Source of the DNA: Branchiostoma floridae | Taxonomy: Eukaryota; Chordata; Leptocardii; Amphioxiformes; Branchiostomatidae | Direction of reading: 5' to 3' | Assembly: GCF_000003815.2 (NCBI RefSeq) | Contig: NC_049989.1 | Coordinates: 5,953,245-6,017,244, forward strand | Length of the DNA stretch: 64,000 nt | Part shown: positions 33,601 to 43,900 of the stretch, piece after piece | Position numbering within the stretch: position 1 is the first letter of the stretch | Layout of the letters: each line of letters opens with the position of its first letter | The notes under the pieces: model-generated | What the model saw: the letters and a program-made list of their open reading frames with translations, nothing else | What the model was told of the DNA's origin: nothing | The model's database searches: none | Position numbers and translations under genes: made by a program

Positions 33601-35282
33601 ATGGGTTATGTTGCAAAAAACAGCTCTGAACTAATTTTGGTTTTTGATTTAAAGGTGTTTGATCTGAGTCAGGTGTGAAATGGACCAGGTGTGAAATGGA
33701 GCCAGTTGAGTGTCGCGCAGTGATCCGGTTTTTGTATTTGAAAGGACGCATACCAAATGAGACTTTTGATGAAATAAAAGAAACTTATGGTGATGATTCC
33801 CCATCATATGACCTTGTAAAACGCTGGCATTGTGAATTCAAACATGGCCGGAAATCTGTGGAAACAGCTCCCAGACCTGGTCGTCCCTCTTCTGCCATTG
33901 ATGAGGCATCTGTTGCAGGACCAACCTGGGGCGTCCTACAAAAACGGTGTACAGAGCTGCATCAAACGATGGTAGAAATGCATAACTCTGGGTGATTCCT
34001 ATGAAGAGAAAGACTAATAACTGCACCAAGTTTCATTAATCTCCTCCTTTGGGAAATGGTTCAGGTGGATTACTTCTTGAACGCCCCTCGTATGTTTGGT
34101 CGTTTATGCGCTTTGTTTACTTACGTTTTCCCGTTATCCTGAGGGTAACCAAGGCTCCAAAGGTTTTAGTTGGATGCAGATTACTTTTCACCCTGTACAA
34201 TTCAAACTACTGTATAATTCCGTTTAAAGAGAGACGTGCCGCTTTCATTTTGGCCTTTCCGAATACTAGTAGTCAATTAGCATGCAGATTAGCTGCGACG
34301 TCTGCGTCAAGCTTGCGATCTTCAAATCTAGGATGTAGTCAACGCGATATTAGATGACGAAGGCCATGTGGCGCCCTGTTCTTTCTTTGATACATATTTC
34401 ATTGCGAGTGGTCTATGGGGCCTTTCCTTGGTGCTGAAACTGGCGCCACCATGCAGATGACATCCGTGTTGCAACTTTCCGCTAATGAAATCTCCATGTT
34501 TGCTGCTGGTGTTCCTTCGATACGTAGTTTATTGCGAGCAGCCTACAGGTTCACAAGACCATTGGTGCTGAAATCGGCGCCACCAAGCAGATAACATCGA
34601 TACGGCAAGTTCTGCTGACGGAGCGCCCCCAAGCACATTACATTGGTACTACAAGTTTCGGCTAAATCCACGATTACCACTCGTAGGATCAACATTCCTT
34701 GTTTTAAATCCACCTTAGGTGCCAGGTGCTTGACGAGATGGGTGATGAGTCAAAAGAAGAGGTCAGACAAGAGTATTTCAAAAAGGTTGACGTGGACGGG
34801 TCGGGTGCGGTCGACTTTGAGGAATTTCTAGTGGTGCGTTTTGTTAGTTTAATTTCTGTGTGTGTTGTGCAATGAAGGTTGATTTGGTATTTGGTTAGAT
34901 TTGCTCCTTGCTAATAGCCTGACTACCACCCGGGTAGTAGTTCGCTCCTATGTTCGCTTCTGCTGAGCAACTGTATATAGTGCATGATGAATGTTAGAGC
35001 TAGAAGAGAATGTATATGACTGTTAGTGTACAATAAACGCGGGAGCAAACTACATTCCGGATGGTACTCAGGCTACTCTGCTAACGTTTTTCATGGTTTA
35101 TCTTTATGAAAAGGATTGAAACATTTTCGTTGTCTTTCCTCTCCCTTGTTTAGTTGATTGACCAGGTCACAAATTCTACGGACTCTGGAGGCCTGGGTAT
35201 GATGTGCTCCAGAGGAACGGAAAGCGTCCGCAAACTGCGCAGACTCACGTTTGAGCAGCAGCTCAGCTACGGGCTTTTCTGA
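30656..35282 (+). CDS. EF-hand calcium-binding protein with MGCAPS acylation-type N-terminus, 5 exons, 190 aa
   Basis: Exons: 30656-30731, 32094-32219, 33204-33330, 34719-34833, 35154-35282. All join in phase (573 nt with stop). The start ATG at 30656 sits in a strong context (GCCATGG). An in-frame ATG at 30629 has a weak context and would bury the MGCAPS motif. Met-Gly-Cys-x-x-Ser is the N-myristoylation consensus with an adjacent Cys available for palmitoylation, so membrane anchoring is predicted. Residues 26-67 form a basic/Ser-rich linker and a helix (ADRLAIKEARMLFE). Two canonical EF-hand loops follow: DLNQDGLIDYRE (exons 3-4) and DVDGSGAVDFEE (exon 4). The tail is basic (ESVRKLRRLTFEQQLSYGLF). 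It may be a Ca2+ sensor in the calmodulin/swiprosin superfamily; I cannot name an ortholog. Intron 3 holds a mariner-like element and intron 4 a MITE. A polyadenylation signal follows at 35435. Confidence 0.8.
32460..32610 (+). mobile_element. Diverged tRNA-derived SINE in EF-hand gene intron 2
   Basis: Contains the B-box CGAGTTCGATACTCACCGTC (about 32491-32510), followed by CCCCGACATTTTGCCCTT and a TTTCCTCACT...GTGATAATGGGTA tail. This matches the layout of the copy at 6505-6625. The A-box region is degraded. Confidence 0.5.
33511..34092 (+). mobile_element. Non-autonomous mariner-like transposon in intron 3 of the EF-hand gene
   Basis: The element 33513-34090 (578 bp) has 39-bp terminal inverted repeats starting CGAGGGGCGTTCAAGAAGTA, with a single mismatch between ends. 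It is flanked by TA on both sides (33511-33512 and 34091-34092), the Tc1/mariner target duplication. The plus-strand frame at 33675-33995 encodes the N-terminal DNA-binding half of a mariner transposase (VIRFLYLKGRIPNETFDEIK, SYDLVKRWHCEFKHGRKSVE, PRPGRPSSAID) and then stops. The catalytic DD(D/E) half is absent. It is therefore an internal deletion derivative that could only move in trans. Confidence 0.9.
34915..35075. mobile_element. MITE with TAGCCTGA(C/G)TACCA(C/T)CC termini in EF-hand gene intron 4
   Basis: Left end TAGCCTGACTACCACCC. Right end is the reverse complement of TAGCCTGAGTACCATCC. The inner arms also match (GTAGTTCGCTCC versus GTAGTTTGCTCC). It is about 161 bp with no open frame. 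A related terminus (AGCCTGGGTACCATCC) brackets the foldback at 2875-3901. Confidence 0.65.
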
Positions 35283-35434
35283 CACAAGAAACTAATATTT
35301 AAGTTAACTGACCTTATTGAGTGTCTGGTCGCTGATTGCGACAGGGACCTACAGTGGGTGGTGATTCTAATTTACCGTTTATTTCGATGTGGCGGTTTTC
35401 TATACGGCACATCTTTATTAGTCTATTGTCTTTA

Positions 35435-35440
35435 AATAAA
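35435..35440 (+). terminator. Polyadenylation signal AATAAA of the EF-hand gene
   Basis: AATAAA about 150 bp downstream of the TGA at 35280-35282 in an AT-rich stretch, the first such hexamer after the stop codon. Confidence 0.6.
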
Positions 35441-38400
35441 ATATGATTGTCTATATGTATGCATGTATGTACGAAATCGAACGTCGTATCATGTAACATG
35501 GCTTAAACCATGACGACAAATTGTTCCTACCCACTGTTGACAGTTTTGTGTGAGCCTCTTGTGCGTGTATGGCTCTTCTTGACAAAACCGCCCTTTGATT
35601 TTGATGCGAGAGTGAAATGTTTCACTCAGAGAGTCGGTTCTGCTACTTAAAAAATGAATAAAATATTTTGTTGTCAAAAGGAACTATTTCCATCTTTTCT
35701 AGAATTTAAACATTTGGAATAAAAATGTGCAAGTTGTCTTTCGCGTAGTGAGTACAGTCAGGTATTTGTGATTTTGTTTGACTTATGGAGACGAACATCT
35801 CTTTCTTTGCGTAACGTAACGTTATTCACTTTAAATGCTTCCTGTTTGATGCGCGTCAAAGTTCCCAGACGTTACGACGCGTTAGAAGCGTACAAGAAAC
35901 CCTAAATGCGGCCGCACGGTAAAGTGTTCTGACGTTTGTTGACGTCAGCCGTCACTCGCAATACGTAGCGACTATTCGTCGTGATTGTAACAAGAGTGAA
36001 AACGTGGGACGTACGTCACATATCGTACTTCATCCTTGACGTCGGCATCAGATTCATAATCACCTCATACAGAGAATGTCCTTGAATTTCCTTACGAGAA
36101 GTATGTATACGTGGTACTGGCAGGCGACAACGGCAAGGGTGCGTTTATTCACAATATGCAGTATTCGACATTCCAACCGAAAAGAGTACCCCGTTTCTTT
36201 ACGTTACTCAATGACTATGGTTGGTTGCTACGTTACTCTCGTTTCTATCAAAATCGTGCTTTAGGTCATATTCGCCTTACCGTCTTACGTCACGATCGTT
36301 GTGCGATCGCAAACTGCCTTATTCTTGGGAAGTCCTTCACGTGTTGTACAAAATTTAGCTATCTTGTTACCAAAAAGATTGTCTCAAATCCTTGTCGGTT
36401 GGTTCTGTCAGAACTTGCCTGAAAATCTACAACATCAAAATCGTACGACGACGTGCAACGAATGTGACCTCGCAGTAATGAACAGGAATGGTTTTCTGAA
36501 AGGTGATGATTTCGTGAATTACGTGTAGTACGGATTGGACACGCGCGCGAGCCAGAACATACCGTCAGAACTGTAGTCTGGTCTGCAGGTCAAACGTAGG
36601 ACTCCAGATTCACGGACACATACATATGCATCGGGATTGACCGAGAAAAGACAACAGGCTCCTTGGCTTGTTTTGTGTCTTATACATATAAAGACGTCCG
36701 GTCTATCTTGGGCTTAAAGTTTAATCTATTGTCACAGTGCACATATCAAAGTCTATGACTGTCTGTTTGTTTTATCATTGCAGCTGTACAGACGTACGTG
36801 ATACATGCCATGTGACCAATCAAAGGCAAGTCTGTGTCTTGTCTGACACTATCGCCTTTTGAATAACAATCAAGGAATTTTACTTTGAATACTGTAGGAA
36901 TTCTTGTTATCACAGTTGTGTTTGTAATAATTGTGATTTTTTGGCACCACTTTTCAGAAAAAACCGTATGCAGTTGAAACAAACGCTTGGATATTACAAT
37001 GTTTTATTCAACGTATTTGCGGCCGACTTCCTTGATGAAGAAACTCGCTGTGCCAAGTCCATCGACCTTAGGGATAGCTGGTGTTAATTTTGACAAGCGT
37101 CGAAACGGCGGCCAGGAGAAGTAAAAAAGGAACTTAGTAAATTCATCATCTCTATCGAGCCGACCCATATAGTACCAGCCATCCATTCCATCGATATCTT
37201 GTCATCCTTGCCTCGTATATGTTATTAACGGCCGTGCATTTGCAAGATCGTTCCCGGTCCCCGCGGACCCCCGGCCGCGCGCACCGTTCTTACCCATCCC
37301 CGTGCAACTACGTGTGAAGAATACGACTTGTCTCGCCCATTAGCTGAAACGACATATCAGCGGAAGATGAGGCGGCCAGTGGCTAGTGTAGAATACCTAA
37401 ATAGCGGGTGTTGCAATGATAGAATATTGCCAAATTGATAAGGGCGCCTGTCGTAATAGTTGGTAGTGCATGGTGGCGCTGTAAGGGATAACAAACAGCA
37501 GAAGGCCCCTAAAAGTGGGACTTGTTTGATTTTTCTGGTCTACCTTCCTGTTTCTTGCAAAAGCTACCCATTTTGATATCTCCAAATAGGCTCAAAATGT
37601 AGACCTAAAGCTGGTCATAGCCTTCAGTTAGGCCTAATGCACTTTCCTCGTGTCTGTTGATCTTTCACACGCACCTCATGATATAGGGTCTCTCCTTGGT
37701 GCTGAAGCCAACCGTATAACAACACCGGTGCGTTCTGTTCTATACTATAGTTCTGTTTTAGAAAGTTAATTTTCGTCTGACAGCAAACAATAATTGCTAG
37801 CTGTAATCGTAAATGCTAACAAACACCCTAGAATGCACAGAAATATAGATCAATATGTTTTCACGAACAAAACCTATTATGAAGAAGGGTACGCGGGTAC
37901 GCTGAATACAGCAACCATCAGAGTAAAAGCAGAAGAGCAGCATAGCTTTCCAGACGTTAGAAATAAAATGAATGGGCCGGTTTTGGAGCGCTTAATGCCG
38001 CCACGGTTATGGCGCCGTGTAAAACACCACCCTGTAAGTGATATGATAATATGTCGCCGTAAAAGTTTCACATAAAACCCCTAACACGGCATGAATGCCA
38101 CGGTAAACGACCAGTACTTAGCCAATTGGGGTAGGAATGTGCGATGTAGGTCTTTACTTTTATGAACACACACTTGCCGTGCTGTAATGGTTTGAAAATT
38201 TGCCGTTACGGAGGCCGAAAGCGCTCCCAAAACACACAGACATCTACGGTTAGATATGTATCAAACACACTCATCTAGCTATCACTCGCTCGGGTACTAT
38301 CCTGGGATAATCGATTCTTACCTTGACCTTGCAAATCATGCACATGCTTTTTCCAGTCAGCAACAGTAAAACGGCCGATAAATCATTAGCCATGAAATTT

Positions 38401-39589
38401 TGTGATTTGACTGTAAAACACCCGTAAATTATATGAAGTACGGACCCTATCGCCCTGGTTTGAAATACATGCAGATGCTGGAGGGAAACGTGCGAGGTTC
38501 AATGCCTTTCTCGTATTTCTGATACGCAAACACTTAGTAACCAGGAATCCTCGCTATGTCCATCCCAACCTCTGCTTGGTGGCATTCTTTAAACTTTTAG
38601 GCAATGCGATGCGTATAGCACAAGAGAAACAGGATGGTACATCGTCTTACATGATACAACTGCATAACCAAAAGAAAGATATAAATCAATACAAAGGAAG
38701 TCAGCCTCTCCACCGATCCTGTATTGTCAGTTAAACCAGTCATTACCGGCGGAAACCGCCTCGGGTTGCCCGCGGGTTCATCTCCAAGCAGATGTGATGA
38801 TCCAGGCCTCCGATATGCAGGACACGCCGGTTAGGCTGTCGGAAACCAACTCGCCAAATCAAATTAGACCCCGCGCAGTTTATCAGCCGCGAAGGTGTAG
38901 TCCCAGGGCGACGGGACAACGTTTCTAATTCCGCCATGTCTGAGGAGAGAAATTGCCCCCAAGGTCTCGGTCTGTACCAGGAGCCGCGGCCGACATACAA
39001 ATGTGGGAAGTTGAAGTTATCTGCGGAGTAGACGGAACGTCTGATATTCCCGACACGCAGCATGCACTTGATTCAGACTAGATCAATAAAGTCAAGTTCG
39101 GGTACAAATTACCCTCTAAATAAACATCCTCCGCCTTTTTACTCTGACATGCACCCGTCGCTCATACAGGCATATCATCAATAAATCAATGAAAATTTTC
39201 ATTTATTCATTTGCAATGTCCCGGTAGAATATGTTTCTGTCGATTTTGGCATGTCCCTTTTTGACAGCAGAGTGAATTCGGAAGTATAATGGCCGACCTA
39301 GGGTTAAATAGACATGAATGTCTTCATAAAACTATAACCAAGAACGAAAATGAATGTTTTCTGCAGGAAATACTCCTGGCCTTCCCCATGTACATATGCA
39401 TGCGGTCTATGCAACAAGTTCGTTCCTGTATCTTATTTTTCTCAAGAGTACTAATCGAACGTGACGCAGCAAAAACATATATCTAGTTGTTATCATAGAG
39501 ATGAAAATGATTCTGTGTTATGTGTTATCATATTCCTGTCCCTTTTTACCAGTACTTTGATGGCTATTGCTTCATTGACCGTATACTAC

Positions 39590-39845
39590 TTGTCCCTCCG
39601 CTGAGAGCCTTTCAGCGCAACACTAGGTTCTTTTTTAAGCTCACATCGCTTTAATGTTCAATTGCCCGTTTCCAAGTCCTTCTACAGCAACAGTTTCTTT
39701 CCCCGGACAGCCAAATTATGGTACTCTCTCGACGACAACTGTTTCCCTCCTGTCTACAGGTTATCAGCCTTCCAAAATAAATGTCCCCCCGCTTTTCCGT
39801 GCACAGTTATCTCCAACTTCTTAGTTCATTGCCTTGAAGTGGTCT
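39590..39845 (+). mobile_element. Non-LTR retrotransposon (LINE) 3'-ORF remnant
   Basis: Conceptual translation in shifting frames gives PPLRAFQRNTRFFFKL, then FYSNSFFPRTAKLWYSLDDNCFPPVYRLSAFQNK. This resembles the familiar C-terminal end of CR1/Jockey-type reverse transcriptase ORFs (SFFPRTAKLWNSLP...). It is frame-broken and truncated by the N gap. A second copy of its last 85 bp is at 50998-51081. Confidence 0.6.
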
Positions 39846-39945
39846 NNNNNNNNNNNNNNNNNNNNNNNNNNNNNNNNNNNNNNNNNNNNNNNNNNNNNNN
39901 NNNNNNNNNNNNNNNNNNNNNNNNNNNNNNNNNNNNNNNNNNNNN
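39846..39945. other. Assembly gap (100 N)
   Basis: Exactly 100 N, directly following the LINE remnant, so the gap is probably repeat-induced. Confidence 0.99.
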
Positions 39946-40320
39946 CCTGTAATGAACAGTTGCACAGTTTGCCCGGCAGGGGCGTCACCGCGCTCGTACA
40001 ATCTCCCGACAACACGTATCGCCATTATGATGGTGATACCATCTGCAGCGATTCATTCACTACTCTCTCCTGCTGCAGGTCAAAGATCAAGGTACAGTAA
40101 GCAACCGCACTGCTTCATACCGGGAAACTCACAGTCACACATTGTATTCAGTGTTGTGGCCACGCCTTCTCTATGTATCAAATGTTCCAAAAGGGATAAA
40201 CGTCACATGTACATGAGTTTCAACTACACATTATTGTACAGCCTGACAATGCATGTATTGCAAATTCGAATTATTTACAAGTAACGTTGTGGATTTATTT
40301 GAAGTTGAATTAAATCTTAT

Positions 40321-40737
40321 CTAAATTTCTTCATCAAATGATTTGTTGATTACATATTTTTCGTTTAAATCCCTTTGAACCTTTTCCAATGTCATTCTAT
40401 TTCCTACAGTCCACCAAAGACTGAGCGCTACTAGAGACGAATCGAGAAAGACGAAAAAAATTAATGAAAAGTTACTGAGTAATTTAGGAGAAGTTTTGCG
40501 TTCAAGGACAAACATCGATGCTGCAAGTAGATACAAATGGACAGCTGTGGCAAGGGCGTCCTGGTCTGTCAAATGAAGAAGACAAAAGGCACCCTTTAGT
40601 TTTGATTGGCCAATCAATCCTTGTCCATTCTTGGTCCACAAGTTTGTGAGAGGATTTTGTGCGATGCCCCTCATGCCACGTCCATTCGCTGTTAAACTAG
40701 CCCTAATACCGGCCCTAACTTCTGCAGGGTCTAAATA
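40321..40737 (-). other. Unidentified open frame of about 138 codons
   Basis: The minus-strand frame is open from about 40737 to the TAG at 40321. Read upstream of its ATG at 40674 it gives LLYLDPAEVRAGIRASLTANGRG, then MRGIAQNPLTNLWTKNGQGL. A hydrophobic stretch (SNFSLIFFVFLDSSLVALSLWW) and a charged tail (TLEKVQRDLNEKYVI) follow. I recognise no family. It abuts a LINE 3' end on the other strand and may be transposon-derived or chance. Confidence 0.2.
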
Positions 40738-40976
40738 AAGAAGATTTATTATGTCCCAGGACCATGTATACGCCCCGACTCTGGCTCAATCTCTTGTATT
40801 ACCTGTACAAAGAAGCGAGAAGATGTCGACCATCCTGTTAGCTTAGTACCTTCAATTAGTTAAATTGTATCTTGTTGTTCCTGCATATGTCTGTTATGTC
40901 TGTTATCAGTGACCTGTACCTAGCCCGTCGAGGCATGAATGTACAATAAAGGTCTTTCATTCATTCATATAAATGT
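40730..40976 (+). mobile_element. LINE 3' end with AATAAA and (ATTC)n tail
   Basis: The stretch ends in GAATGTACAATAAAGGTC followed by TTTCATTCATTCATA. This is the typical 3' terminus of CR1/L2-like LINEs, which end in short tandem repeats instead of poly(A). The preceding GACCTGTACCTAGCCCGTCG fits the same type of 3' UTR. Confidence 0.55.
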
Positions 40977-43900
40977 ATGATATAACAGGACAGGGGATAT
41001 CGTCATTTGGTACATTCGGACCTGAGGTTGGACAACCTGAATCAAGAGCATGCAGCAGCAGAACAGATACGACAAATTGACGAATTGGAGGGGACGAAGG
41101 GAAGGAACGGACTAACGAGAGAATCAATCAATCAATACCTGACAAATCACACACCTCGGCTATACTTGGCAATACCGTGTTTTCGAGGATGCAACTTGGA
41201 CAGAAAGTGTGAGGATTGCCACCAGTTTCTTATCCCAGAGACCTTTGTATTGAGCATAGTGATCTGATGACGAATATCGTACTTACCATGACCGACTGAA
41301 AGTCTGTAGCTGTATACCTTGATGGATTGATACTCTTGTCGTTTGTTTAATACTTTCAATAGAAAATTGATATAGAAAAATGACTATTTATTTGACTTCC
41401 TCAAGTTATTGTTACAACTGATTATTGATTAAGGGTTGATTGCCTGCCCCGAGGTGTATACGGTGTCATCACGCCTGGTCATATTTGCCATAATCAGTGA
41501 ATAAATCCACCGAGTGAGCGAAGCGACTTTCTTGTTTATGTTCGTCAGGTTTGACGTGGTTTGTTTGTGCTTCGCGTGAGTTATCGGCATTTACAAGTAA
41601 AGGTTGATAAAAAAAGGCTACGACGATAGAGGAAGATTTAAGACAGAGGGAGACAGGAATCAGCGATAGGTGTGGAAGCAAATTTGTGGAGATCCTTACC
41701 TGCAAGCCTGGGGAGGACATGATGTATTGTGAGATTAAGAGTAGATATTGTAAAGGCGTGTGAGTTGTGAGGTTGGCGGGACACCGTAAAGGGACGGAGG
41801 TATGACCACCTACAGGTAAGTGTGACGGTAATGCCTCGGCACGTCACACGCATGCCAAGAAAGGCTTTAAAGACATAGAAATGCCATTAATCATGTCGTA
41901 CCAAAGAAGTTATCTTGTAGTCCGTGCACGGCTTCCCAGCCCAGGACACCCCCGTACATCACTCCAGTACCAAACCGCCAGAAATCCCGTCATCACCAGT
42001 CATGGACCGTATGGCGGAAGGATCATATCGCCGCCGCGTATCTAAATTGCCTGGCGTTCCCGATGCACGGGCGTATCGGATACAACATAGCCGGAGATTC
42101 TGCAAAACCCAGCCTGCATTAATTCGCCTAACCCGACCGGCCATAGACCCGCTTTGGGAAGGCGGCTGGAGCCGGCTGGATATCTGAGCGGGAATAACAC
42201 GCTGTAGTACTGTAGTCATGAATACATTTTCACACTTCCTGCACTTTTCACAGGTTTCTTCCTATCTGTTCGCTTCCTTCTTTCTTTGTTAGTTTTTACT
42301 TTTCACAAAAATGATTGGGGCAACTTTCCTGAAATGCGGGTACATGTAATCTTGTTTTTTTTATCTGTGAAAGATTCTTTTTCATCGTGCTCGAGTAAAT
42401 TTTATTTCAAAAAAGGTTCGATCGATACTCAAACTTATGTCCTGTAAAGAAACGTTACAAATCAATGAAAAGAAGATGATCGTGCGTCATTGCTCTGACG
42501 GAGCCGTATATGGTCATTAGTGAAAGTATTGCCAAACCACATCTTCTGGGAGAATCTTAATAAACCATACAAGCCACAAACCAACCCAGCTATCTGGACT
42601 TTTACGTATGTTGAGAATGTCAACAATTGCCTCAAACACAGGCTTCCTTGAGGACATTCATTTCTTGTTAGTAAAGTTATACTTACACTCTATTCAGAGT
42701 TGACACATTGATTTGCAATTCTGGCCAAAAGTAAGCACATCCGCTAGAGTTTGCGAAAGACAAAAATAGAATGGGGTGAAGTGAGGTTGGCGCATTACCT
42801 TTTCCACGAATGGGATTGCATATGGAATACAGAAAGACAGAAAGAGGTGTTTTTGTTGTGATATTTATGTGAAAATAAGACACTTTTAGGTGAAACAATC
42901 CCTGTACCGCGGTTATCGTACAGAGCACGCCGTCCCCAAGTCAAGCCAATTACCTGCTAATGGCCGTACGGCCGCTAACAGGGCCATTCAGGCACCTGCC
43001 GGGAGGGTTTCCCGCCACTTCTCCCGCCACGCGATTTCCTCATGACGTCATCATGTCTCAGACAGCAACAGCACCTGTCCCCATGGTCGTTACTATGGAA
43101 ATGTTGATGTTGGAATCGAACGTAAAGCCTTTCATCTTTTTCAGATACTATCTGTTATTAAGGGTAGAACAGGGTTCCACACAAGATTTTTTCATGATAA
43201 ATTACATGTACTTACAGATTTTGATGTACTCTCAGTCTCAACGACCTCTTCTAGATATTTCAGAAACTGTGGATTTGAAGATAGCAGTTTTCCGACGAAG
43301 AAGTAAAAATGTCATTCTTTCATGAAACTAAAGTCCCCTAGAAAAAGGTCAACGCGTGGTCGACAATGAAAAAGAATCGTCCCACACGACAGAGGCGCCA
43401 CAGTTGACGTGAACAGTCCATAGAAGAAGGGCGTCAGTGAGCGCGAAAGCTTGCCTGAAGGGGAACATTACTCATGATTTCAGTTTCCAGCAATTTCACT
43501 AACGGCCAGCGAGGCTTTAGTACGAGAGTGGCTCACTTGTTGCAGACTGTTGTCCTCATTCCCTCTCCGTCTGTTCTAAACCTTACTTGCGCTGGTATTT
43601 ATTTGCAGAATCGTGTAAGTACCTGAGATGCCATCGAATATCGCGAGATTTGCCCTTTGGGATTTACCGGCTATAATTGTTAAGAGGAAAGAAAGAGGGA
43701 CAAAGGAAATTCATTATCAGTTTCAATTATTTTCAATTTAGACATGTACTTTTGATTTTTGACAGCAGGAAGAGGGGACGCGGGATGTAGTTGAAGCAAA
43801 AGAACATTTGATGACTGTAAAAACCCCTCGTGGTACTGGTTGCGTACTAAAGCACCGCCTTTAAACACCTTCTTCTGTACCCTGAACCTTGGGTGTACCT

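Noticed and set aside
38743-39063. 106-codon minus-strand frame
   Set aside because: GC-rich, Arg-rich, no family motif and no neighbouring exon; considered chance.
41924-42219. Overlapping 86-87-codon frames on both strands
   Set aside because: Open on both strands because of GC-rich composition; neither has recognisable features.
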